Shown piece after piece: positions 51,032 to 59,099 of a DNA stretch of 64,000 nt (position 1 is its first letter; each line of letters starts with the position of its first letter). The translations under genes and the position numbers were made by a program. The notes below the pieces were generated by a model, which saw only the letters and a program-made list of their open reading frames with translations, was not told the DNA's origin and made no database searches. The stretch spans positions 1-64,000 of the forward strand of contig PLWZ01000047.1 in NCBI GenBank assembly GCA_003151235.1. Reading direction: 5' to 3'. The stretch is from Acidimicrobiaceae bacterium. Its GTDB lineage: Bacteria; Actinomycetota; Acidimicrobiia; Acidimicrobiales; RAAP-2.

Positions 51032-51340
51032 TCAGTCCGACGATGGCAGTGGCTTGGCGCTCTTTAGGTTCAACGCTTGGCCGGCAAGAGAGAGCGTCCC
51101 TTCGCCCGGCTTCGTGCAAAGGACCTCGAGATCCTGGCCTTCATCGCAGTAGCGCTTTCCCAACTGAGTGCCAGCATTCTGCGACGGGTCCATCGTTCCC
51201 GACGCTTCACCTTCGGATCCGAAGGCCACCATCGCATGACCACCGCACCGAAGATCGACGTCGTCCTTGGGAGCCTTGACGACGACGACCTCAGTCGTGT
51301 CCACCACGCTTCGCCAACGCGAGCCGGCCGTAAGTTGCAC
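51032..51340 (-). CDS. Conserved small protein of unknown function near acyl-CoA ligases
   Basis: The 102-residue protein starts at GTG 51340 (VQLTAGSRWRSVVDTTEVVV), with AAGGAG six bases upstream; the frame remains open far upstream, but that part looks non-coding. It has the recognisable pattern AGSRWRS..TTEVVVVKAP, VDLRCGGHAMV, LGKRYCDEG, LEVLCTKPGEG and AKPLPSSD. I recall similar actinobacterial proteins beside fatty-acyl-CoA ligases but know no function. The sequence suggests a compact beta-rich fold with three cysteines. Here the acyl-CoA ligase starts 500 bp away, divergently. Confidence 0.7.
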   Translation of the reverse strand: MQLTAGSRWRSVVDTTEVVVVKAPKDDVDLRCGGHAMVAFGSEGEASGTMDPSQNAGTQLGKRYCDEGQDLEVLCTKPGEGTLSLAGQALNLKSAKPLPSSD

Positions 51341-51841
51341 GTCGAGCTCCTTCTCCTTCGGCTTCCGAGATCCTGTCCTCACTCGGTGACCCCGCGGTAA
51401 CGGGGCGAGTACAGACTTCCGTCCGAGCTGACACAAGCTATCGGATCTCAGAATCCGGTAGGAGCACACGCACGGTCCGAGGGCCAGTCCAGCTCCCGAG
51501 CCAGCCGCCCTTCGATCGATCATGTCGGTCTCGAGGAGTGTCGGCACTCTCCCTTCACGATGGATGTCGATTCGAGATTGATCGAGATACAGGCAGGCCT
51601 CATGATCGACGGACTGCCCTTCGTGGTTCGACCAACGCGCGGGACTGTCCGAAACGAAGCCACACTCGAGGCTCACCGGGGGTCGGCGTACGATGGCCCC
51701 GAACTGTCGTCAGCCCAAGCAATCCTGTACAAATGTGACCGTGAAGAGGCGCGCAATGCTGGCCCAATGGCCGACAGAAGAGCAGGCTGAGGCTGCAGTC
51801 GCGGGTGCGGAGCCGGTGCCCGGCCAAGGAGCGCCGCTTCT
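51341..51841. other. 500-bp gap between small gene and acyl-CoA ligase
   Basis: I find no gene I can support. Open frames in both directions lack ribosome sites and familiar motifs. A TACAAAT box near 51727 could serve the ligase gene. The stretch may contain decayed sequence. Confidence 0.4.
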
Positions 51842-53338
51842 GTGAACCTCCTGACGATCCTCGACATGACGGCTTCGGCGCTCGGCGAGCGCCAAGCTCT
51901 CGGACATCGAGGGCAGGGACCCACCTACGCCAATCTTCGCAAGCAGGCCGGGACGGGCGGGGCGTTCCTGCACAGGGAAGCGAGCGGCAAAACCATCTTC
52001 GTCGGACCGAGCGGGCACGCCTTCGTCAGTGCCTTTTTCGCTTCCAACTGGGCCGACGTGCCCTTCGTTCCGCTCAACTACCGACTGGCCATCGACCAGC
52101 TACATCGCCTCATCGAGCAAGCGGGTCCCGCTGTCATCATCAGCGAGCCGGGCTTCCAGGCCGAGCTCACTCGGCCGGGACGCACGGTCATCACCACCGA
52201 TGAGTGGTGCTCGATCATCGATGGGCCGTCGCCGACACCCGACAGTGTGGCCGAAGTCCCGGAGCGCTTCGCCGTCGAGCTCTTCACGAGCGGCACCACG
52301 GCCGAACCCAAAGCCGCTGTCCTCGAGCACCGACATCTGGCTGCCTACATACTCGGTTCCGTCGAGTTCGCATCGGCCGACGAAGACGAGACAGCGCTCG
52401 TCAGCGTGCCGCCGTATCACATCGCGGGGGTGGCCAATCTGCTCTCGAACGTCTTCGCGGGGCGACGAATCATCTACCTTCCGACGTTCGAGCCCAAGAC
52501 CTGGTTGGACACGGTGAAGCGAGAAGGCGTCACCCAGGCCATGGTCGTGCCAACCATGTTGGCCCGGATAGCCGAGGCGATGGACGGTGCCACCGACGCC
52601 ACCGCCACCCTCCGAACGATCAGTTACGGCGGCGCGCGGATGCCCCAAACGGTCTTGGAACGGGCGCTGCGCCTGTTTCCCCACACGGGTTTCGTAAACG
52701 CCTACGGGCTCACCGAGACGAGCTCGTCGATCGCTGTCCTCGGACCGGAGGACCACCGTCTCGCGCTCGAGAGCAACGACCCGATGGCCAGGCAACGGCT
52801 CTCATCGGTCGGACGGGTCCTGCCTGGAGTCGAGATAGAGATCCGAGATGGCATCGATCCGGTACCGCCCAACTCGCACGGTGAGATCTGGGTCCGAGGC
52901 GAACAGGTTTCGGGTCTCTACGCCGACGGGCGTTCTCCACGCGACGAACAAGGATGGTTCCCGACCCGCGATGCCGGATGGATCGACGAAGAGGGGTACT
53001 TGTTCGTTGAGGGCCGCACCGACGACACCATCATCCGAGGCGGCGAGAATATTGCGCCGGCCGAGATCGAAGAGGTGCTGATGCGGCATCCGGCGGTCAT
53101 GGACGTGGCGGTCGTCGGCCTGCCCGACGAAGAGTGGGGGCAACGGATCACTGCGGCCGTCGTGCTTCGGGACGGCATGTCCGTTGAGCCCCAGGAACTC
53201 TCCGAGTGGACCCGTCGGCACCTCCGCACTTCGAAGACGGCCGAGCGCGTCGTAATCCGCCAGGCACTGCCGCGAACGGAAACCGGCAAGCTTCTCCGCC
53301 GACAAGTGTTAGCCGAGCTACTTAGCGAACTCGAATAG
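51842..53338 (+). CDS. AMP-dependent acyl-CoA ligase / acyl-activating enzyme
   Basis: The 498-residue adenylate-forming enzyme has the P-loop FTSGTTAEPKAAVLEH (about residues 150-165), A5 motif AYGLTETSS (about 290), A7 GWFPTRDAGWIDEEGYL with the hinge-region GRTDDTIIRGGENIAPAEIE (about 395-415), and the catalytic Lys in PRTETGKLLRR (about 484). It activates a carboxylic acid with ATP and CoA in the cytoplasm; chain length cannot be read from these motifs. GTG 51842 has no strong ribosome site. It converges on the thiolase gene and probably feeds it. Confidence 0.93.
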   Translation: MNLLTILDMTASALGERQALGHRGQGPTYANLRKQAGTGGAFLHREASGKTIFVGPSGHAFVSAFFASNWADVPFVPLNYRLAIDQLHRLIEQAGPAVIISEPGFQAELTRPGRTVITTDEWCSIIDGPSPTPDSVAEVPERFAVELFTSGTTAEPKAAVLEHRHLAAYILGSVEFASADEDETALVSVPPYHIAGVANLLSNVFAGRRIIYLPTFEPKTWLDTVKREGVTQAMVVPTMLARIAEAMDGATDATATLRTISYGGARMPQTVLERALRLFPHTGFVNAYGLTETSSSIAVLGPEDHRLALESNDPMARQRLSSVGRVLPGVEIEIRDGIDPVPPNSHGEIWVRGEQVSGLYADGRSPRDEQGWFPTRDAGWIDEEGYLFVEGRTDDTIIRGGENIAPAEIEEVLMRHPAVMDVAVVGLPDEEWGQRITAAVVLRDGMSVEPQELSEWTRRHLRTSKTAERVVIRQALPRTETGKLLRRQVLAELLSELE

Positions 53339-53382
53339 AGCTCGCAGGTTGTTGGTTCGGAACCTTCGCTGTTCGCTGCCGG

Positions 53383-54582
53383 TTATGCCGCCTTCTCGAG
53401 GATGTGGACACCGCACGCGTTGCCGAGGCCGATCACGTGTGCCAAGCCGACCTTGGCCCCTTCGATCTGGCGCGCACCCCCCTCACCGCGCAGGTGGGTG
53501 CACACCTCCCAGATATTGGCGATCCCGGTTGCCGAGATTGGATGGCCCTTGGACTCGAGCCCGCCGGAGACATTGACCGGCGTCTTGCCGTCACGCCACG
53601 GCGCGCCGCTGTTGAAGAAGTCCACCGCGCCGCCCTCTTCGCACAGCATCAAGTTGTCGTAGTGCACCAGCTCTGCCGTCGCGAAGCAGTCGTGCAGCTC
53701 GACCAGGTCGAGGTCCTCGGGACCGACCGACGCCTGCTCGTAGGCCTGGCGGGCCGCGTTGCGGGTCAGCGTGTTGACGTTGGGCAAGACCTGGCAGGCG
53801 TCCTCCCACGGGTCCGTTGTCAGGATCGACGCCGAGATCTTGACGGCCCGGCGCCGTTGCTCAGCCGAGAGCTTCTTCAGCTTCGAGTCGCTCACCACCA
53901 CCGCCGCCGCCGCACCGTCGCAGTTCGCCGAGCACATCGGCCGGGTGTTCGGGTACGCGATCATGACGTCGCCCATGATCTCTTTCAGACTCATTTTCTT
54001 CTGGTAAGAGGCCAACGGATTGAGGGTCGAATGTGAGTGGTTCTTCTCGCTGATCCGTGCGAAGAGCTCGAAGGACGTTCCTCCGTAGCGGTGCCCGTAC
54101 TCCATGCCGATCTGGGCAAACACCCCAGGCATCGTGTCGGTCCCGACCCGTCCGTCCAGGGCCGCGACCGCCCCTTGGCGGCCCTGGGGCGTCCAGTTCT
54201 TCGAATTGTCGGCCCGGGATCCGCCGGCCAACAGCCCGGCTCCGGCCAGCTTCTCGACGCCCACGGCTAGGCCGCAGTCGACCTCTCCCGCCTTCACCGC
54301 CATCGCGGCAACGCGCAGCGCGGTGGCGCCGGTGGCGCAGGCATTGGCCACGTTGTAGACGGGGATCCCGGTCTGTCCGACCTGCTTCTGGAGCTGCTGG
54401 CCGATCCCCCCGGCCCCTCCCATGAGGTTCCCGGCCCCCATGACGCCGATGTCCTTCATCGTCACACCGCCGTCTGCCAGTGCGCCCATCACGGCCTCGG
54501 AAGCCAGGTCCAAGGTGTCCTTGTCCGGATGTTTCCCGAACTTGGTCATGTGGATGCCCAGGATCCAGATGTCCTCACTCAT
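53383..54582 (-). CDS. Thiolase / lipid-transfer-protein-like acyl-CoA C-acyltransferase
   Basis: The 399-residue thiolase-fold protein starts MSEDIWILGIHMTKFGKHPD. The nucleophilic Cys is in NVANACATGATALR (about residue 82), the first His in SGGLESKGHPISATG (about 345), and the second Cys-region is GLGNACGVHIL. The subgroup is SCP2/lipid-transfer-like, which works either as a thiolase or, with a DUF35 partner, as a retro-aldolase in side-chain degradation. GAGGAATGCG precedes ATG 54582. It lies 22 bp downstream of the DUF35 gene, so the pair almost certainly forms a complex. Confidence 0.92.
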   Translation of the reverse strand: MSEDIWILGIHMTKFGKHPDKDTLDLASEAVMGALADGGVTMKDIGVMGAGNLMGGAGGIGQQLQKQVGQTGIPVYNVANACATGATALRVAAMAVKAGEVDCGLAVGVEKLAGAGLLAGGSRADNSKNWTPQGRQGAVAALDGRVGTDTMPGVFAQIGMEYGHRYGGTSFELFARISEKNHSHSTLNPLASYQKKMSLKEIMGDVMIAYPNTRPMCSANCDGAAAAVVVSDSKLKKLSAEQRRRAVKISASILTTDPWEDACQVLPNVNTLTRNAARQAYEQASVGPEDLDLVELHDCFATAELVHYDNLMLCEEGGAVDFFNSGAPWRDGKTPVNVSGGLESKGHPISATGIANIWEVCTHLRGEGGARQIEGAKVGLAHVIGLGNACGVHILEKAA

Positions 54583-54604
54583 CGCATTCCTCTCAGGTCG
54601 GGAA

Positions 54605-55000
54605 TCAGCCGACCGGCTCGTATCCGAAACTGATCGCCTCCACGCCAGCCTCGTCGACGCCGATCGGAAACGTGGTCAGTCGAAGCTTCATGCCCATGGT
54701 GACCTTGTCGGGATTCGGTTCGACGTTGACAACGTTGGCCCGCACGGCTGTGCCGTCAACGTCGATGACTCCCGAAACGAACGGGACCGGGATGCCCGGT
54801 GCGGCCTGGGCGACAATGGTGAAGGTCTCGAGGGTTCCCTCGTCAGGAATCCGCACCGTCTTGAACTCGGTCCCGAAGCAGCCGGCGCACGCATTGCGGC
54901 GCCCGAAATAGCGGGATCCGCACTGCTCGCATTCCCGCGCTACGAGATGCGGGTTGTCGCCCAACACCAGATAGTCGACCAGCGGGATCTGATCCGCCAT
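54605..55000 (-). CDS. DUF35 zinc-ribbon/OB-fold protein
   Basis: The 131-residue protein from ATG 55000 (MADQIPLVDYLVLGDNPHL) has a zinc ribbon CEQCGSRYFGRRNACAGC (about residues 24-41) and a following OB-fold (TVRIPDEGTLETFTIV to GMKLRLTTFP). DUF35 proteins bind CoA thioesters or thiolase partners and channel intermediates. It is directly upstream of the thiolase gene. The frame extends 10 codons further, but family members begin near this Met. Confidence 0.92.
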   Translation of the reverse strand: MADQIPLVDYLVLGDNPHLVARECEQCGSRYFGRRNACAGCFGTEFKTVRIPDEGTLETFTIVAQAAPGIPVPFVSGVIDVDGTAVRANVVNVEPNPDKVTMGMKLRLTTFPIGVDEAGVEAISFGYEPVG

Positions 55001-55164
55001 GCACACGCTCCTGGTCCTTCGCCGACGCAAGTCGAACCCGGCTCTGCCTCTCGCCGGGACACTCCCGCGAGGAACCTTGACTCCGGTCGGTAACTATACC
55101 GAGTTGAGCGACGCACGATTCTGGGAGCGTCGAGCCGTACTCGATATCCGACCCCGGCGATGGT

Positions 55165-56223
55165 TCAAGGTTCGGGGTCGCGGACCTCGTCGACCAGACC
55201 CCACGCGAACGCGGTCGCCGCGTCGAGCCACCCACCGCCGAGACCCAGCCACGCCGTCCGATGTCGTCCGATCCGCCGCGGCAGGCTGGCCGTTCCCCCG
55301 GCCCCGGGGATAAGGCCCATCCCAACCTCGGGCAGCCGGACTCTGGTGTCGGTCGTCGCGACGACGCGGCCGGCCAGCGCGGCTATCTCGATACCGGCGC
55401 CGACGCAGGCGCCATGGATCTCGACGGTGACCCGGGACGCCACGCGCGAAAGCAAGAGCGCCGGGCTGCGGGTGGTCCGGATCAAATGGGACGCCGTCGG
55501 CCCGGGCCCGGTCCCGAACTCGTCGAGGTCACCGCCACTGCAGAAGTCGGAGCCGGCGCCAAGGAGCCTCGCAGACTCGATGCTCGGGTCCAACGCGACA
55601 AGCTCAAGGGCCTCCTGCAGCCCATCACGCACCCCAACATCAAAGGCATTGCGAACCTGCGGACGGTTCAAGGTGATGGTCAGCACCGCACCGTCGCGTT
55701 CAAGCACGACCGGTGAGCCGATCTGCGCCCCGTGGTCGCGGCCGGTCGGCTTGGAGCCCAGCCAACTGAGGTGCTCGACGCCCGCCTGAAGCGCGCTGTA
55801 GGCGAGTGACTCGACGAAAAGGTCGCGTTCGATGGACTCAGCGGACCCGGCTCGCAGGACCTGCATGAGCGTGACGGTCGCGATCGGTGACCTCTTCAAC
55901 GCCTCGTCGACCCGCGACAGCTCGGCATCGAGATCGGCAACAGCCACCCACCCAACGCGAAGACGTGGCCCGAGCCGGGCCACGTCTTCGGGCACGAGCA
56001 CAATATCGACACCAGCCGATATATCCGATCTCGACTCCGTGGACCCGGTGCGCGATAAACCGATCACCACTCCGGCGAAGGCGACCGGCAGGCGCTCCAA
56101 TGCCGTCGATCGCGGAGCGTCCAGGTCGATGACCACCAGCGCGGCCTGGTCGGCCGGCAACCGCGCCAGGCCAAGTGAAGGCGGGTCGTCCGATCCGGGA
56201 TCACTGGTCAACCGCTCGTTCAT
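55165..56223 (-). CDS. Enoyl-CoA hydratase/isomerase with long N-terminal extension
   Basis: The 352-residue protein has the crotonase fold in its C-terminal half: GAVLTITLNRPQVRNAFD (about residues 182-199), the oxyanion loop in GAGSDFCSGGDLDEFGTG and HGACVGAGIEIAALAG, and the catalytic Glu in RLPEVGMGLIPGAGG. A normal enzyme has ~260 residues; here ~170 extra N-terminal residues contain ALVVIDLDAPRSTALER, which looks like a degenerate second crotonase-like half. Divergent from a CoA-transferase (89-bp gap), it probably hydrates the CoA ester formed there. Confidence 0.88.
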   Translation of the reverse strand: MNERLTSDPGSDDPPSLGLARLPADQAALVVIDLDAPRSTALERLPVAFAGVVIGLSRTGSTESRSDISAGVDIVLVPEDVARLGPRLRVGWVAVADLDAELSRVDEALKRSPIATVTLMQVLRAGSAESIERDLFVESLAYSALQAGVEHLSWLGSKPTGRDHGAQIGSPVVLERDGAVLTITLNRPQVRNAFDVGVRDGLQEALELVALDPSIESARLLGAGSDFCSGGDLDEFGTGPGPTASHLIRTTRSPALLLSRVASRVTVEIHGACVGAGIEIAALAGRVVATTDTRVRLPEVGMGLIPGAGGTASLPRRIGRHRTAWLGLGGGWLDAATAFAWGLVDEVRDPEP

Positions 56224-56312
56224 GGTTTGCCGAGCCTACGGCGAGGGCTCGACGAACCGCCCACTCCGTATGCGGTCGCTCATTTTCGGAACCGGCCATT
56301 AGCGTCGCCGCC

Positions 56313-57416
56313 ATGCCCGTTGGACGGATCGATGCCGGTTCCTCGGGCGAACCCACACTGGCCGACCCGCAGGCTCGCCTTCTACAGACACTCGCCGATG
56401 AGATCGACGGCCGATCCGCGCCAGCCGGCCGAGCAGGGAGACTCGACTGGCATCACGAACTGACGGTCCGTGGCCGACTCCTCGGAGGGCGGCCGAGGGG
56501 GCGCAGCTCGGCGAGCGGCGCCTGCCGGATCCTCCGCAGCGGCGACGGATGGATCGCCATCAGCTTGGCCCGACCGTGGGACCTCGAGGTGTTGCCGGCA
56601 CTCGTGGAGGGCCCCGTTGCCGAGGACCACTGGGCGACATTGGGCTGTTGGGTCGCGGCTCGGCCCGGGGCCGACGCGGTGCGGCGGGCCCGCCTCTTGG
56701 ACATGGCCGCAGCTCAGTTCGATTCGATCGCACCTGACACCCCGGTCCCGCTGTCGGCAACCCGACGATGGCCATCGCGCGACGCGCCCGACCTGTCAGA
56801 ACTACGAGTGGTCGACCTCTCGTCCCTGTGGGCGGGGCCCCTCACCGCACGGATCCTGTCGGACGCCGGCGCCGCTGTGACCAAGGTCGAGTCGGTTGCG
56901 CGGCCGGATGGAGCACGGGAGACGCCCGGTTTCTACCGCTATCTCCATCCGGCCGAACAGTCCAACGTCGTGGTCGACTTGTCCACGGCCCTCGGCATAG
57001 CCCAGCTGCACGAGCTGATCGAGGCTGCCGACGTGGTGATCGAGGCATCTCGCCCCCGGGCCCTCGAGCAACTCGGCTCGGGGCCCGACCAGGTTCAACC
57101 CAAGTCCGGGCGCGTCTGGTTAAGCATCACCGGGTACGGGCGCCGTGGACCGGGGGCCAACTGGATCGCCTTCGGGGATGACGCAGCGGTGGCCGGTGGC
57201 CTCACGGCCACGACCAACGACGGGGAGCCCGTCTTCTGCGGCGACGCCGTCGCCGACCCCGTGACCGGGTTGTTCGGAGCGGCGGCGGTGCTTCGTTCGC
57301 TCGCAGCCGGCGGCGGTCATCTGATCGACCTGGCCCTTGCCGGCGCCGCGGCAGCGGTCGCCCGGGCCGGTGCATGCGAATCGAGGGAGGCACTGGAGCC
57401 GATTTGGCCGTCCTGA
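56313..57416 (+). CDS. Half-size CaiB/BaiF-type CoA-transferase
   Basis: The protein has 367 residues from ATG 56313. The conserved CoA-binding start LSELRVVDLSSLWAGPLTAR, normally near residue 5-25, is here at about 162, followed by AAVTKVESVARPDGARETPG, a VVVDLSTALG strand and SITGYGRRGPGANW. The catalytic Asp may be in AVADPVTGLFGAAAVL (about residue 315). The first ~150 residues (WHHELTVRGRLLGGRPRG and onwards) resemble material that usually follows, so the chain looks rearranged or permuted. It overlaps the next gene by 43 bp and is divergent from the enoyl-CoA hydratase. Confidence 0.75.
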   Translation: MPVGRIDAGSSGEPTLADPQARLLQTLADEIDGRSAPAGRAGRLDWHHELTVRGRLLGGRPRGRSSASGACRILRSGDGWIAISLARPWDLEVLPALVEGPVAEDHWATLGCWVAARPGADAVRRARLLDMAAAQFDSIAPDTPVPLSATRRWPSRDAPDLSELRVVDLSSLWAGPLTARILSDAGAAVTKVESVARPDGARETPGFYRYLHPAEQSNVVVDLSTALGIAQLHELIEAADVVIEASRPRALEQLGSGPDQVQPKSGRVWLSITGYGRRGPGANWIAFGDDAAVAGGLTATTNDGEPVFCGDAVADPVTGLFGAAAVLRSLAAGGGHLIDLALAGAAAAVARAGACESREALEPIWPS

Positions 57417-58900
57417 TCCGTCGGGTCGTCGTGGATCCCGTCACGCCCGGGAGCGTGCCGGACGTGATCGGTGGCGAGATCGTCGACGTGCGGACCGTCG
57501 GCGATCGCATTGACGAAATCGGACCCCACATCGCGCCACGGCCGGGCGACGAGACGGTCGACGGCCGAGGCGGGCCGATCCTTCCCGGGCTTCATGACCA
57601 TCACGTGCACCTGTGGGCGTGGGCGGCCGCGGCGGAGTCGGTCGATGTAGCGCCGCCGGCGGTTGACTCCGCCGACAGCCTCGCTAGGTGCCTCCGGGCG
57701 GCTCCCGGTGCACCCGGCACCTGGATCCGCGCGATCGGCTACCACGAATCGGCCGCAGGCCTTCTTGATCGCGAGACGCTCGATCGGCTCCTTCCGGACC
57801 GCCCGGCTCGGATCCAGCATCGCAGCGGGGCGCTGTGGGTCTTGAACTCCCTGGCTTTGGAAAGGCTGGGGCTCGACCCGCCCCCTGCCGACGCGTCGAC
57901 GCCCCTCGAGCTCGACACCACGGGCCGCCCAACCGGGCGCGTCTGGCGAGGCGATACGTGGTTGCGCGAGCGGCTGGCCACCTTTGGGTGTAGTCAAACC
58001 CCCGACCTCGCGGCAATCAGCCGGAGAGCCGCCTCACTCGGGGTCACCGGTTTGACCGACGCGACGCCCGACCAGGATCACGCTTCGCTCGCTGCCCTGA
58101 TCGATGCCCGCACCAGCGGCCTGATCCTCCAGCGCCTCCATCTCATGGTCGGACGGGACGCCCTGGGTCCTGATGGATCGGGACCCTCCACCAGTGCGTC
58201 GGCCGCCCCCGGGTGGCCCGCGACGATCACCCCGGGACCGGTCAAGGTCATGCTCGACGACGAACGCCTGCCGACCTTCGACGAGTTGGTCACCCTTATC
58301 GGCCGTGCCCACTCGTCGGGCCGGCCGGTTGCGGTCCACTGCGTGACGAGGACCCAGGGCGCTCTCGCGGTGGCCGCTTTCTCGGAAGCAGGGGCGGTGC
58401 CGGGCGATCGAATCGAGCACGGGTCGCTTATCGGCTTGGACCTGGTTCCAACGTTGCGGCGGCTCGGCCTCATCGTGGTCACCCAGCCCGGGTTCCTCCA
58501 CCAACGCGGTGACCGCTACCTGGCCGACGTGGCTGCCGAAGACGGTCGCGACCTGTGGAGGCTGGGGTCATTGCTCGACGCCGGAATCCCAATCGCACTG
58601 AGCACCGATGCACCGTTCGGGCCCGACGATCCCTGGTCCGTCATCCAGTCCGCCGCCTCCCGGCGGACGGCCGCGGGGCGGTTGATCGGGCCGGGCGAGC
58701 GGATTGCGGCGCGACGGGCCGTCGCGCTCTTTTGCGGCGAAGGCGAACGACCGCGCCGTCGGCGGGTCGTCACGCGTGGTGGCCCTGCCGACCTCGTGGT
58801 CCTGACCGACCCGCTCGACGACTCATTGGCCAGCGGGTCGCCAACGGTGCTCGCCACGGTCGCGGCGGGGACGATCGTGCACCGCGCGGAGGCCGGTTGA
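57374..58900 (+). CDS. YtcJ-like amidohydrolase (amidohydrolase family 3)
   Basis: The 508-residue hydrolase has an N-terminal beta-sandwich leading to the metal motif GLHDHHVHLW (about residues 73-82), a central ARIQHRSGALWVLNS block, VAVHCVTRTQGALAVAAF (His) and the terminal metal Asp in IALSTDAPFGPDDP. It fits N-acyl or formamide hydrolases of the YtcJ group. The start ATG 57374 lies 43 bp inside the preceding CoA-transferase gene, indicating tight coupling. An imidazolone or N-acyl substrate is possible; I cannot choose. Confidence 0.88.
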   Translation: MRIEGGTGADLAVLIRRVVVDPVTPGSVPDVIGGEIVDVRTVGDRIDEIGPHIAPRPGDETVDGRGGPILPGLHDHHVHLWAWAAAAESVDVAPPAVDSADSLARCLRAAPGAPGTWIRAIGYHESAAGLLDRETLDRLLPDRPARIQHRSGALWVLNSLALERLGLDPPPADASTPLELDTTGRPTGRVWRGDTWLRERLATFGCSQTPDLAAISRRAASLGVTGLTDATPDQDHASLAALIDARTSGLILQRLHLMVGRDALGPDGSGPSTSASAAPGWPATITPGPVKVMLDDERLPTFDELVTLIGRAHSSGRPVAVHCVTRTQGALAVAAFSEAGAVPGDRIEHGSLIGLDLVPTLRRLGLIVVTQPGFLHQRGDRYLADVAAEDGRDLWRLGSLLDAGIPIALSTDAPFGPDDPWSVIQSAASRRTAAGRLIGPGERIAARRAVALFCGEGERPRRRRVVTRGGPADLVVLTDPLDDSLASGSPTVLATVAAGTIVHRAEAG

Positions 58901-59099
58901 ATCGTGGGGCCCCTCGATCGACCGCTCCCAGAGGCGGCGACGCCACCACCTCGCACGGGTCGAGATTGCCAATGAGGCGGTTGACAGGGACCCTGGCGCC
59001 TGACCCTTGACAGCCACGTCCGACAATGGCAGGGTCTGCCAAAAACCTGCTGCACGCTGCGTGAACGTATCGGCAACCGGTGACGGCGAAGGGGGATCC

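Noticed and set aside
51341-51676. N-terminal 112-codon extension of the small protein at 51032
   Set aside because: Sequence before GTG 51340 lacks any conserved pattern, and the AAGGAG at the proper distance supports the shorter start.
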